Positions 25,555-34,629 of a stretch of DNA of 64,000 nt are shown piece by piece; the stretch's first letter is position 1; the number at the start of each line of letters is the position of its first letter. This DNA comes from CATQHQ01 sp965243805 (GTDB taxonomy: Bacteria; Gemmatimonadota; Gemmatimonadetes; Longimicrobiales; Gaopeijiaceae). A model generated the notes under the pieces. That model saw only the letters and a list, made by a program, of their open reading frames with translations. It was not told where the DNA came from and searched no databases. A program made the translations under genes and the position numbers. Where the stretch lies: contig OZ251577.1 in the NCBI GenBank assembly GCA_965243805.1, positions 1,550,001 through 1,614,000 on the forward strand, read 5' to 3'.

Positions 25555-28500
25555 ATGCACATGAAGCTCCCTGACGGCGGGACGGCACTGTGGGTTGCGG
25601 GCGTGCTCGGTGCGCTGGTCGTGGCGAGCTGCGGAGGCGACCCGGCTGCGCCGCCCGAGCCACCTCGTCCCGCCTCCGTCTCCGTGTCCCCGGAAGCGGT
25701 TGCCCTCGACTACCTGGGCGCGACGGCGGCCTTCGCCGCGACGATCACGGACCAGTACGGCGCGGCGTACGCTGGCACGGTCGCGTGGTCCAGCAGCGAC
25801 GCCGGGGTGGCTCGGGTAGACAGCGACGGGGTGGTCACCGCGGTCGGCAACGGCACGGCGACAGTGGCCGCTTCCTTCCAGGGACTGGGCGATTCGGCGT
25901 CGGTGACCGTCCAGCAACTCCCAGCGTCGGTGGAGGTCGTGTCCGGGGAGGGCCAGGTGGTGCCGCCGGGGCGGATGCTCCCCGAGCCGGTGGTCGTGCG
26001 GGTGACCGACGGCGGCGGCGCGCCGGTCGAAGGAGTCACGGTGGCGTTTGCGGGCGACGGGACGGCGGACCCGTCGTCGGCTGACACCGACACCGCCGGA
26101 GTGGCCCGAACCGCGTGGACGCTGGGCGAGACCGAGGGCACCCAGACGCTGACGGCCGCCGTGGCTGACGGCCCCTCCGCGCAGATCACGGCGACGGCAG
26201 AGCCGCCTCGTCCCGTGGGCCTCTCCGTGTCGCCGGAAGCGGTTGCCTTCGACTACCTGGGCGCGACGGCCGCCTTCGCCGCGACGATCACGGACCAGTA
26301 CGGCGAGGCCTACGCTGGCGCGGTCGCGTGGTCCAGCAGCGACGCCGGGGTGGCCCGGGTGGACAGCGACGGGGTGGTCACCGCGGTCGGCAACGGCACG
26401 GCGACAGTGGCCGCTTCCTTCCAGGGGCTGGGCGATTCGGCGTCGGTGACCGTCCAGCAGCTCCCAGCGTCGGTGGAGGTCGTGTCCGGCGAGGGACAGG
26501 TGGTGCCGCCGGGGCGGTTGCTCCCCGAGCCGGTGGTCGTGCGGGTGACCGACGGCGGCGGCGCGCCGGTCGAAGGAGTCACAGTGGCGTTTGCGGGCGA
26601 CGGGACGGTGGACCCGTCGTCGGCCGACACCGACACCGCCGGAGTGGCCCGAACCACATGGACGCTGGGCGAGACCGAGGGCACCCAGACGCTGACGGCC
26701 GCCGTGGCCGACGGGCCTTCCGCGCAGATCACGGCGACTGCAGAGCGGTTGCCCGTGGTGTCGTGGGCGACCGTGGCATCCTCGGCCCCGGAAGGCGGGA
26801 TCATCGAGCTGGCAATCGAGGCGTCGCCCCCGCCCAGATCGCCGATCTCGGTGGCCTACTCCCTGGCCTCGGACGCCGACGCCGCAACCCCAGACGCCGA
26901 CACGGCAGATTACGACGGCGGCCCGACGGGAGTCGTGGAGATCGCTCGCGGTCATGCCAGCGGCGTTCTTCGACTCGCCGTGGTGGACGACGACCAGATC
27001 GAGCCGCCGCGGGAGGTTGCGGTGGTGGTGCTGGAAGTCCCGGAGGAGGCTGACGGCTATCAGCTGGGTGCCCGAGTTGAAGCGACCGCTACGATCCTCG
27101 AGGGCGTCTGCGACCGCACTCCAGGGGTTCGGGACGGGCTTGCGCGGGTGGCGGGAACGAGTGGCGAGTGCGCCTCCGTCACGGCAGAGAGCCTAGCTGC
27201 ACTCGGCGAGCTGCGTCTGCGGGGGCCGGATGCCGGTGGCGGCCAAGCGTCGCTGTCCTCGCTGAGAGTCGGCGACTTTGCGGGCTTGTCTGGCTTGCGG
27301 CTCCTGGACTTGGGCACCAACCAGATCACTGCGTTGCCCGAGGCCGTCCTAGGGGGTCTCGACGCCCTTGAGGACGTGGACCTGTCGAACAATCGGATCG
27401 CCGAGCTGCCGGTGACGCTATTCGCGGGCTTGTCCAGGCTGCGACGCATCGACTTGAGCGACAACGCCCTTGCCCGAGTGCGCCAAGGGCTGCTGGCGGA
27501 TGCGGGCGAGCTCGAAGAGTTGCGGCTCGGCGGCAACTTGATCGAAGCGCTGCCGGCGGGCTTCTTCGAGGGCATGGCGCACCTGACGGAGGTGCGTCTC
27601 GACAACAACCCCGGCGCGCCGTTCCCGATTCCCCTGGCACTCGAGCGCACGGACACGACGGACCTTCTGGCGCCGGGACCGGCGACACTCGTGATGAGCG
27701 TGGCCGGAGGAGCGCCCTTCGATCTCGTGGGCGTCGCGACGGTTCGGAATGGGTCGCCCGCGTCGGCGTCGTTCGCGGTGGCGGCGGGCACGAGCCGGAG
27801 CGCCGAAGTTGCGGTGACCCAGGCGGCCAGCAGTGGCGAGCCCACGCGGGTCGAATTGGAGGACGCGCCCGCGATCCCGGATCGCTACACCGGGCTGGAG
27901 GTTCGGCTCGGCCCTTCCCTGGCCCTCTTCGCCGAGCCCCGCAACGACGCGCCGATCCCCCGCGGAACCGTCCCGGACCACGTGTTGCAGGCGGGCGGTC
28001 CGCCGGCTCGCTGGGACGTGCAGCCGTACTTCACCGACGACGATCCGGTGCTGACCTACTCGGCGTCGGCAAGCGACGAGAGGCTGGTGCGAGCCGAGGT
28101 GGACGGTCGGGAGGTCGTGTTGACGGGACTGCGGCCGGGCGAGACAAGGGTCAGGGTGATCGCCACCGACCCCTCGGGCCGGCGAGCTTCCCACAGCTTC
28201 GCCACCACTGTCCTGCGGGCACCGAACGAGACCGCGTACGAGATCGACATGATCGTCTCCGGGAGCTTTTCGGACGCCCATATCCAGATGCTGGAGCGGG
28301 CAGCGCGGCGCTGGCAGGACATCGTGACCAGGGACGTGCCAGCGGTCCAGCTTCCAGACACCGCCATATCCTGCTTTGGGGATCGTCGCCAGTACGCTCT
28401 GGAGCTGGACGACCTGCTGATCTACGTCTCGGCGGTCGAGATCGACGGCGTGGACAATGTGGTGGCTCGAGCTGGGCCATGCTTCGTCCGCAGCGAGTCC

Positions 28501-29067
28501 TACTTGCCGCTCATGGGGTCGATCGATTTCGATGTCAGCGACTTGAATGCGGCGGGCGACGGCTTCTTCACGACGGCTCTCCACGAGATGGGGCATGTGC
28601 TGGGGATCGGCACACTGTGGGACTGGTTCGGCCACCTCCAGGACCCATCGCTGCCCAACAACCATGGCGCCGACACCCACTTCGACGGCCCGCGGGCGGT
28701 TGCGGCCTTCAACGCCGTGGGAGGGTCCGGCTACACGGGGGCAAAGGTGCCCGTCGAGAACTCGATCGGCGAGGGGTCCAACGACGCCCATTGGCGGTAC
28801 GCAGTCTTCGGATCGGAGTTGATGAACCCCTACGTGAGCCGTTCAAGCCCCCTCAGTGCCGTTACGGTTCAGTCCCTGGCGGACATGGGCTATTCGGTCG
28901 ATCCGAGACAGGCCGACTTCTATCGGTTGCCGGGCGTTGCCGACGCTGCCGAGGAGGGGGCAGGGCATCCAGAAGACCATGTCGTGAAGCTGCACAACGA
29001 TGTGCGAAGGGGCCCAATCGTCGTGATGGGGCAAGGCGGGCGCGTTCTGCGTGTGATCCGAAGGTGA
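25555..29067 (+). CDS. surface lipoprotein with Big, Calx-beta and LRR modules and a C-terminal zinc peptidase
   Basis: The 1,170-residue product has a lipobox VVASC at Cys26. Two near-identical 181-residue units of bacterial Ig-like (Big) type occupy residues 35-396, followed by a Calx-beta-like stretch (about 400-515), a segment with CDRTPGVRD, leucine-rich repeats (about 560-690), a cap region, an Ig/cadherin-like part, and a zincin domain with HEMGHVLGIGTLWDW (His near residue 1010), a downstream DAHW and a Met-turn ELMNP. This fits a leishmanolysin/M10-type peptidase tethered to the surface. GGAG lies five bases before ATG 25555; the alternatives are ATG 25540 and 25561. It overlaps the aconitase-X gene start. 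Confidence 0.87.
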   Translation: MHMKLPDGGTALWVAGVLGALVVASCGGDPAAPPEPPRPASVSVSPEAVALDYLGATAAFAATITDQYGAAYAGTVAWSSSDAGVARVDSDGVVTAVGNGTATVAASFQGLGDSASVTVQQLPASVEVVSGEGQVVPPGRMLPEPVVVRVTDGGGAPVEGVTVAFAGDGTADPSSADTDTAGVARTAWTLGETEGTQTLTAAVADGPSAQITATAEPPRPVGLSVSPEAVAFDYLGATAAFAATITDQYGEAYAGAVAWSSSDAGVARVDSDGVVTAVGNGTATVAASFQGLGDSASVTVQQLPASVEVVSGEGQVVPPGRLLPEPVVVRVTDGGGAPVEGVTVAFAGDGTVDPSSADTDTAGVARTTWTLGETEGTQTLTAAVADGPSAQITATAERLPVVSWATVASSAPEGGIIELAIEASPPPRSPISVAYSLASDADAATPDADTADYDGGPTGVVEIARGHASGVLRLAVVDDDQIEPPREVAVVVLEVPEEADGYQLGARVEATATILEGVCDRTPGVRDGLARVAGTSGECASVTAESLAALGELRLRGPDAGGGQASLSSLRVGDFAGLSGLRLLDLGTNQITALPEAVLGGLDALEDVDLSNNRIAELPVTLFAGLSRLRRIDLSDNALARVRQGLLADAGELEELRLGGNLIEALPAGFFEGMAHLTEVRLDNNPGAPFPIPLALERTDTTDLLAPGPATLVMSVAGGAPFDLVGVATVRNGSPASASFAVAAGTSRSAEVAVTQAASSGEPTRVELEDAPAIPDRYTGLEVRLGPSLALFAEPRNDAPIPRGTVPDHVLQAGGPPARWDVQPYFTDDDPVLTYSASASDERLVRAEVDGREVVLTGLRPGETRVRVIATDPSGRRASHSFATTVLRAPNETAYEIDMIVSGSFSDAHIQMLERAARRWQDIVTRDVPAVQLPDTAISCFGDRRQYALELDDLLIYVSAVEIDGVDNVVARAGPCFVRSESYLPLMGSIDFDVSDLNAAGDGFFTTALHEMGHVLGIGTLWDWFGHLQDPSLPNNHGADTHFDGPRAVAAFNAVGGSGYTGAKVPVENSIGEGSNDAHWRYAVFGSELMNPYVSRSSPLSAVTVQSLADMGYSVDPRQADFYRLPGVADAAEEGAGHPEDHVVKLHNDVRRGPIVVMGQGGRVLRVIRR
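25657..26742 (+). repeat. 543 bp in-frame direct repeat (two copies)
   Basis: Two units of 543 bp (25657-26199 and 26200-26742) within the surface lipoprotein gene differ at only scattered positions. Each encodes a 181-residue Big-type unit starting with EPPRP and ending in a segment with TAAVADGPSAQITATAE. The high nucleotide identity suggests recent duplication or gene conversion within the gene. Confidence 0.92.
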
Positions 29068-29105
29068 CGCCGGTGCAGCTCTCCGGGACGCCGTTGCAGC
29101 TCTCC
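29066..29105. repeat. 19 bp direct repeat, period 21, at the aconitase-X gene start
   Basis: GACGCCGGTGCAGCTCTCC (29066-29084) is repeated with one change at 29087-29105. The first copy begins at the last base pair of the stop of the surface lipoprotein gene and provides the N-terminal residues of the following gene. Confidence 0.85.
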
Positions 29106-30344
29106 AGCGAGGAAAGGAGCTTCCTTGGGGGAGAAGGCGGTCCCGCCCGGCAGCTGGCGATGCGGATCGTCGTTCGGATGGGCAGTATACTGGGCGCCCG
29201 CCGGCTGGTGGAGATCGCGTCGGCTCACATCGACGGCTGCTTGCATCACGGCGACGGCGGCACCGAGTTCGCCGAGCGGCTGGTGGAGTTGGGGGGCAGG
29301 ACGGCGGTGCCCGCCACCTTGAACGTGGGTGCGCTGGACCTTCTCCACCCGGAGCAGGTGCGCTCGACGGGCCGCCGACGCGAGATGGCGCTTCGCCAGA
29401 TGAAGGCGTACCAGACGCTGGGCTGCCGTCCGACCTGGACGTGCGCGCCGTACCAGTCGGGCCACCGACCCGCCGCGGGCGAGCATGTGGCCTGGGGCGA
29501 GAGCAACGCCGTGGCCTTCGCCAACTCGGTGCTGGGCGCTCGCACCAACCGCTACGGCGACTTCATGGACATCTGCTGCGCCATTGCCGGACGGGCGCCC
29601 CACACGGGTCTGCACTTGGAGGAGAACCGTCGCGCCACCGTCGTCGTGAACACCAGCGCCGTCCGCTCGGCCCTCAAGGAGCGGGACGTGTTCTACCCCG
29701 TGCTCGGCACGTGGCTGGGCGGCGCCGTGGGTGATCGAGTGGCCGTGATCGCGGGGCTTCCGGGGAACGTCACCGAGGACCAGCTGAAGGCTCTGGGCGC
29801 GGCGGCGGCCTCCTCCGGCGCAGTGGGGCTGTTCCATGTGGAGGGGGTCACGCCGGAGGCGCCAGACTTGGCCACGGCCCTGGGCGGCGCAAGGGTCGAA
29901 TCGGTCATGACCCCCTATGCCGGCGAACTGCGCGCGGCACGCGACGCGTTGAGTACCGTCGACGCCGGCCCGATCGACGCGGTGGCCGTCGGCAGCCCAC
30001 ACTTCTCCCTCGCCGAGTTCCACCAGCTGGAGGTGCTCCTGCCGCCCGAGCCCTTCGCCACGCCCTTCTACGTGTGCACGGGACGGGCCGAGTACGCGCG
30101 GCTGGATCGGGAAGGCCGCCTTGCTCGGTTCGAGAACGCCGGCGTGCGGATCGTGGTGGACACCTGCGTGGTCGTCGCTCCCATCCTTCCGCCAGTCCAC
30201 GGCGTCCTCATGACCAACTCGGGCAAGTTTGCCCACTACACTCCTTCCAACATCGGGTACGGCGTGGTCTACGGCAGCCTGGAGGATTGCGTGGCTTCGG
30301 CCGCCTGCGGACGGGTCGTCCGGGACGCGAGCCTGTGGAACTGA
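29073..30344 (+). CDS. aconitase X large (catalytic) subunit; candidate cis-3-hydroxy-L-proline dehydratase
   Basis: The 423-residue protein (from GTG 29073) has the features of the aconitase-X catalytic subunit: LSSEERSFLGGEGGPA, DGCLHHGDGGTEFAERL, CRPTWTCAPYQ, WGESNAVAFANSVLGARTN, MDICCAIAGRAPHTG and TNSGKFAHYTPSNIGYG with candidate cluster cysteines. Bacterial aconitase X enzymes characterised to date dehydrate cis-3-hydroxy-L-proline; archaeal ones act on phosphomevalonate. Which applies here is not set by sequence alone. The start is uncertain among GTG 29064 (overlapping the upstream stop), GTG 29073 (AAGG eight bases upstream) and TTG 29094. The small subunit overlaps its end. Confidence 0.88.
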   Translation: MQLSGTPLQLSSEERSFLGGEGGPARQLAMRIVVRMGSILGARRLVEIASAHIDGCLHHGDGGTEFAERLVELGGRTAVPATLNVGALDLLHPEQVRSTGRRREMALRQMKAYQTLGCRPTWTCAPYQSGHRPAAGEHVAWGESNAVAFANSVLGARTNRYGDFMDICCAIAGRAPHTGLHLEENRRATVVVNTSAVRSALKERDVFYPVLGTWLGGAVGDRVAVIAGLPGNVTEDQLKALGAAAASSGAVGLFHVEGVTPEAPDLATALGGARVESVMTPYAGELRAARDALSTVDAGPIDAVAVGSPHFSLAEFHQLEVLLPPEPFATPFYVCTGRAEYARLDREGRLARFENAGVRIVVDTCVVVAPILPPVHGVLMTNSGKFAHYTPSNIGYGVVYGSLEDCVASAACGRVVRDASLWN

Positions 30345-30769
30345 CGGGCACGGTCGTACACCCCGGCAACGCCGAGGGGCGGCTGCTGGTCCTCCGCAAG
30401 CCCGTCAGCTTCTGGGGCGGCGTGGATCCCGAGTCCGGCACGATCGCCGACCCTCGCCACCCCCAGCACGGCGAGCGGCTGGGCGGTCGCATCCTTGCCA
30501 TGAAGCGCGCGATTGGCTCCAGCTCCTCCAGCGCGATCATGCTGGAGCTGCTCCGCAACGGCACCGCTCCGGCCGCCGTGGTGGTCGGCGAGCCCGACGC
30601 GATCCTCGTGCTCGGCGTTCTGGTCGCCCAAGAACTCGGCTACCCCACGATCCCCTTCCTCCAGGTGGGCGCTGCAGACCTGGCCAAACTCGCCCGGGCC
30701 GACGGCGAGCGCTGCACGATAACGGGGAGTCGGCTCATCCCAGCGATGAGCGTTGTCAAGAGATCGTAG
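30335..30769 (+). CDS. aconitase X small (swivel) subunit
   Basis: The 144-residue protein starts at GTG 30335, inside the large-subunit gene, giving VELTGTVVHPGNAEG, which fits the family's opening. SSSSAIMLELLRNGTAPAAVVVG and GYPTIPFL match the swivel domain that closes over the active site of the large subunit. The ten-base overlap with the large-subunit gene implies coupled translation and a fixed subunit ratio. Together they form the dehydratase described for the preceding gene. Confidence 0.9.
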   Translation: MELTGTVVHPGNAEGRLLVLRKPVSFWGGVDPESGTIADPRHPQHGERLGGRILAMKRAIGSSSSSAIMLELLRNGTAPAAVVVGEPDAILVLGVLVAQELGYPTIPFLQVGAADLAKLARADGERCTITGSRLIPAMSVVKRS

Positions 30770-30788
30770 GCTTTCGCACGCCCAGCGG

Positions 30789-31079
30789 TCACGAGGCGAC
30801 TGGATTGCGATGCCTGACGGCTAAGACTGCGCCGTCGCTGTCTCTCACAATGACTAGCTTGTAAGTGCGAGGTTCCGGCGGACGTGGAGGGTACCGCGTC
30901 ATCACTTCGGCCGGGACGTCCTTTAGAGGCGAGTCCCATGGTCGAGAGAATCCAATCGTGATTCTCCACTTACTGCCGTTCAACTCGACTTCCTCGAGAC
31001 CTACGAAGCGAATCTTCTCGTCAGCATATACCTCTCGTACGTATTCCTTGGCCCTTGCCACTGCTTCTTGAACCTTCAT
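30789..31079 (-). CDS. small protein of unknown function next to an XRE-ImmA/IrrE gene
   Basis: The 96-residue product has an N-terminal helix (MKVQEAVARAKEYVREVYAD), then beta-rich sequence with WRITIGFSRPWDSPLKDVPAEVM, and ends RHRNPVAS. GAGG lies before the ATG on the - strand. The coding region and its flanks have visibly lower GC than the rest of the window, which suggests transfer. It lies 124 bases downstream of the XRE-ImmA/IrrE gene in the same orientation, so the two may form a unit; I do not recognise the family. Confidence 0.7.
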   Translation of the reverse strand: MKVQEAVARAKEYVREVYADEKIRFVGLEEVELNGSKWRITIGFSRPWDSPLKDVPAEVMTRYPPRPPEPRTYKLVIVRDSDGAVLAVRHRNPVAS

Positions 31080-31203
31080 GATCGCCTCAATCGCTGCAGG
31101 CCGGGGAGACCCTGACGACTACATCCCCCGAGTGCGCTCGGCAAAGGACTTGAAGGGCATCTTGAAGTGGTAGGTATCCTCCAGGCGTTAGAGCGTAGGT
31201 TCT

Positions 31204-32475
31204 TCATGGGGTCTCCATAGAGTTCAAGTAGGCAGACGGGATATCGGCGTTCGTGTTCGCAAGCCGGACGAGTTCTTCTAGCTTGCGTCTCGTGATTGCT
31301 TCCCGCCGGTATGCTTCCAGGGCCAGGTTTACGAATCTTCCTTGGAACTGGTTTCGCTCCCCGGTCTCGCTCGGCGTTGCCAGGCCAAACAACTGGCCTA
31401 GCTCACGACTGATGCCGCTGTCGTGCTGGTCGGCCATGGCAGACCGCTCGTCTTCGGTGACAAGTCCCAAGGACTTCAGCCGGTAGAGGATCGCCGGACA
31501 GCTTACGACGAAGTGGTGCGCCAACAATACGATGTCGTGCAAATGGAGCCTCTGGCTGTCCGGCCTCGACCTGGCGGTGACAGGGAGCGCCTCGTCCCCG
31601 TCGTAGACGACCGCCTGCATTCGGCTGGATCGGCCCTTCGCAAGACCAGCGACAAACGACCGAACCGCAGTGTCGGGCATAAGAAACGCGGCTGCAAAGG
31701 CGTTCGCCCGCACCTCTCGCAGGTCGTCTCGGGCGTCGGCATGACTGACGAGTCCTTCGGCGCGACGATCGAACAGGATGTGGGCGTACTCGTGGGCGAA
31801 GGAGAAGCGCCTGCGCAAGACTGGGTGCGAGCCGTTCGCCGCGACGAGGAAGCCGCTCCGACGATCCATGAGAGCAACGCCCGAAACGCTGTCGGGGAAC
31901 TTCACCAGCGCAGTCCGGACGCCTTGCGACTCCAAGATGGAGGCGACCTCCGGCAACGGCCCGCTCTCCAGCCCCAACCGCTGTCGTTCAGACACGGCAA
32001 CTGCCGAGCCCTGTTCCACAGCTGCCCAGCGAGAGCTTGGTGGAGGCCCGGAGTAAGCCGGCACCTTGGGCGACCCTGGGGGGCGGCCGAGTCGCTGTTC
32101 GAGGTTGGCTGCTTCGCGACCTAAGGCGATGCAGCGGCGCAGTGCCTCCAGCGCACAGCCGTCGAACGCGATGTTGGCATGCTGCCGGAAGAGGGCCACG
32201 ACGGCTCCGCCCTGATCGAACTCGGCTTCGAGGAAGTCGGAGATGTCGCGCCCGTAGAGATGGGCAAGGCGGTGGAGTTCCAGACTGGACACTCCCCGCC
32301 GGCCCGCCTCCATCTCCGAAATGGCGGAACGGGACAGACCCAGGGCCTCGGCGGCATCGGCCTGGGTAAGCTTCCACGACTTCCGTGCCTCCCGAAGCCG
32401 ACGGCCCAGCTCTATCTGGGCGACGGTCATGGCCCAGCCCGAACCGTCATGGTGGGTCTTCGGGCCTCTTGGCAT
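31204..32475 (-). CDS. XRE-type HTH regulator fused to an ImmA/IrrE metallopeptidase domain
   Basis: The 423-residue protein has a Cro/CI-type helix-turn-helix at about residues 20-80 (LRRLREARKSWKLTQADAAEALGLSRSAISEMEAGRRGV, shown in parts) and a zinc-peptidase domain with HEYAH (228-232), followed by ANAFAAAFLMP. This ImmA/IrrE (DUF955) architecture is found in regulators that cleave repressors, often in mobile elements or stress systems. A strong AAAGGAG precedes the ATG at 32475. A small gene follows on the same strand. No integrase or phage gene is seen nearby. Confidence 0.88.
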   Translation of the reverse strand: MPRGPKTHHDGSGWAMTVAQIELGRRLREARKSWKLTQADAAEALGLSRSAISEMEAGRRGVSSLELHRLAHLYGRDISDFLEAEFDQGGAVVALFRQHANIAFDGCALEALRRCIALGREAANLEQRLGRPPGSPKVPAYSGPPPSSRWAAVEQGSAVAVSERQRLGLESGPLPEVASILESQGVRTALVKFPDSVSGVALMDRRSGFLVAANGSHPVLRRRFSFAHEYAHILFDRRAEGLVSHADARDDLREVRANAFAAAFLMPDTAVRSFVAGLAKGRSSRMQAVVYDGDEALPVTARSRPDSQRLHLHDIVLLAHHFVVSCPAILYRLKSLGLVTEDERSAMADQHDSGISRELGQLFGLATPSETGERNQFQGRFVNLALEAYRREAITRRKLEELVRLANTNADIPSAYLNSMETP

Positions 32476-32787
32476 CGTGCAGCTCCTTTCTGATGTCGCG
32501 AATGCCCCGATTCCTCGGGTGGAGGAGCGAGGCTGGGTCTCGGCTGGCCCCAGATAGCGGGGAACCGAAAGATGTCTAATCAGACCGATACTGGCAAGTT
32601 ATGGGTAGTAATGATGGAAAATCAGACGCAATGTCATACGGACGAAAGGCCGCCCCGGAAGGCAAAACGGCGTAGTGACTCTTGCTGCCATGTTCGGCGA
32701 TTGCCCAAACGCCCCCCAATCGGGCATCTTCCACGGCCCGCGCCTTGTCGTCTCCGCTCCCGTCGTCTCCCAGCCAGGAGGACCGCG
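32476..32787. other. 312 bp intergenic region between divergent genes
   Basis: This stretch separates the XRE-ImmA/IrrE gene from the M1 peptidase gene and must hold both promoters. The part at about 32570-32645 is AT-rich (for example GTTATGGGTAGTAATGATGG). Ribosome binding sites for both genes are clear, AAAGGAG near 32484-32490 on the - strand and AGGAGG near 32776-32781 on the + strand. I see no convincing additional gene or structured RNA. Confidence 0.6.
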
Positions 32788-34629
32788 ATGCTCCGAGGAA
32801 CTCCCCGTTGCGCCCCTTGTGTCCGTCGTGCTCACGCTCGCGACGCCCGTTTCCGCCGTGTCCGCTTCCCCGTGTGGACCGCGGGCAGGCGCGCCGCCGT
32901 CGCTGGGCTCTTCGCCGCCGCCTTGCTCGCCGCTACTCCCGACCCGTACCCCCGTCGCGTGGGCATCGACGTGAAGTCCTACCGCTTTGAGCTGACCCTG
33001 CGCGACGACACCGACGAGATCGCCGGGCGGGCCACAATCGTCGTCCGCTTCACCGCCGACGGCGTGACCGAGCTGCCGCTGGACCTAACCAGCCGAGCCG
33101 ACGCGGCAGGCCGTGGCATGGAGGTGCTGGAGGTCGCCGCCAACGAGTCGCCCGCCGCCTACCTCCACGAGGACGACCTGCTGACGATCCGCCTGGCGCA
33201 GCCCAGCGTGACGGGCGAGCGCGCCACCTTCGAGGTCGTGTACCGAGGGGTTCCCGCCGACGGTCTCCGGATCGGCCCCAACAAGCACGGCGAGCGAACC
33301 TTCTTCAGCGACAACTGGCCCAACAAGGCGCGAAACTGGCTGCCCACGATCGACCACATCGCCGAGAAGGCCGCCTGCGAGTTCGTGGTCACGGCCCCCG
33401 CGCACTACCAAGTCGTCTCCAACGGAGTGCTGGTGGAGGAAACAGATGTTTCGTTCGGGGCCGGCTCGTTGTTCGAGTCTGGATTGTCGGCCAACGCGCC
33501 CTACACCCCCATGCGGCGCACCCACTGGAAGCAGTCGGCGCCGATCTCGCCGTGGCTCTTTGTGATCGGGGTGGCGCGCTTCGCGGTGCACCACAACGGC
33601 CACTTCCAGGGGAAGCCGGTGCAGACCTGGGTCTACGCCCGGGACCGGGACGCCGGCTTCCACGACTTCGCCGTCCCTACCAAGGACGTGCTGGCCTTCT
33701 ACGAGGCTCGCGTCGGTCCCTTCGCGTACGACAAGCTGGCCAACGTCACCTCCCCAGCCACCGGCGGGGGGATGGAGGCGGCCACGGCGCTCATGTACGG
33801 CGAGAACTCGGTCACGGGAGAGCGGAGCGTGCGCTGGCGCAATGTCGTCATCCACGAGATCGCCCATCAGTGGTTCGGCAACGCCGTCACCGAGTCGGAC
33901 TGGAACGACGTCTGGCTCAGCGAGGGCTTCGCCACCTACTTCACCTTGCTCTTTCGGGAGCACGCCTACGGTCGCGACGACTTCGTCAACGGTCTGCGGC
34001 AGGCCGCCGAGCGGGTGTGGAGGTGGTACGACGACAACCCCGAGTATCGGATCGTCCACGACGACCTGGACGACATGGCGCGTGTCACCAGCGTGGCGAC
34101 CTACCAGAAGGGAGCCTGGGTCCTCCACATGCTCCGCAAGCGGGTGGGCGACGAGGCGTTCTGGCGGGGGATCCGCCTCTACTATGCCCGCCACATGAAT
34201 GAGACCGCATCGACCGACGACTTCATGCGGGCGATGGAGGAGGCGTCGGGGAGCGGGCACCAAGCGTTCTTCGACCAGTGGCTCCGCCAGGGGGGCAACC
34301 CGCGCTTTGAGGGCTCTTGGGAGTACGACGCGACGCAAGGCGTGGTGCGTGTTCAGATCGCCCAGGTGCAGACGACGGGCGTCTTCGCCATGCCCCTGGA
34401 GATCGGCTTCTACGCCGCTGGCGAGGCGCTCCCCTTCCACGTCGCCACCTTGGAGATCGGGGGAAAAGATGGGGGCGCGGGAGAAGGCGGGGGCGCGGGC
34501 GTGCCGCAGAGCTTTGTGGTGCCCGTGGGCGCCGCACCCGCCGAGGCCCGCTTGGACCCTTACGTTTGGGCCCTCTTTCGAGCAGACTTCAGACCCACTT
34601 CGACATCACAGACAGGACGATTTCCATGA
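32788..34629 (+). CDS. M1-family metallopeptidase (aminopeptidase N-like)
   Basis: The 613-residue protein has an N-terminal hydrophobic segment (AAVAGLFAAALLAAT) that may act as a signal or anchor, then the M1 fold. The catalytic zinc motif is HEIAHQWFGNAVTESDWNDVWLSEGFA: His residues near 356 and 360, Glu near 379. The exopeptidase GxMEN motif appears as GGGMEAATALMYGE, with Ala where Asn is usual. The family removes N-terminal amino acids from peptides. It is shorter than the 850-900-residue enzymes, lacking the large C-terminal superhelical domain. GGAGG precedes ATG 32788. Its stop overlaps the next start as ATGA. Confidence 0.9.
   Translation: MLRGTPRCAPCVRRAHARDARFRRVRFPVWTAGRRAAVAGLFAAALLAATPDPYPRRVGIDVKSYRFELTLRDDTDEIAGRATIVVRFTADGVTELPLDLTSRADAAGRGMEVLEVAANESPAAYLHEDDLLTIRLAQPSVTGERATFEVVYRGVPADGLRIGPNKHGERTFFSDNWPNKARNWLPTIDHIAEKAACEFVVTAPAHYQVVSNGVLVEETDVSFGAGSLFESGLSANAPYTPMRRTHWKQSAPISPWLFVIGVARFAVHHNGHFQGKPVQTWVYARDRDAGFHDFAVPTKDVLAFYEARVGPFAYDKLANVTSPATGGGMEAATALMYGENSVTGERSVRWRNVVIHEIAHQWFGNAVTESDWNDVWLSEGFATYFTLLFREHAYGRDDFVNGLRQAAERVWRWYDDNPEYRIVHDDLDDMARVTSVATYQKGAWVLHMLRKRVGDEAFWRGIRLYYARHMNETASTDDFMRAMEEASGSGHQAFFDQWLRQGGNPRFEGSWEYDATQGVVRVQIAQVQTTGVFAMPLEIGFYAAGEALPFHVATLEIGGKDGGAGEGGGAGVPQSFVVPVGAAPAEARLDPYVWALFRADFRPTSTSQTGRFP

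Noticed and set aside
25657..26742. CRISPR-like or IS-like origin for the 543 bp repeat
   Set aside because: The copies are adjacent, in frame, encode Ig-like domains and have no spacers, inverted ends or transposase.
29064..29072. GTG 29064 as start of the aconitase-X large subunit
   Set aside because: Possible as a GTGA overlap, but GTG 29073 has AAGG at a better distance; the choice remains open and is stated in the entry.
30789..32475. Prophage or integrative element around the XRE-ImmA/IrrE gene
   Set aside because: No integrase, recombinase, attachment-site duplication or phage structural gene is present on either side.
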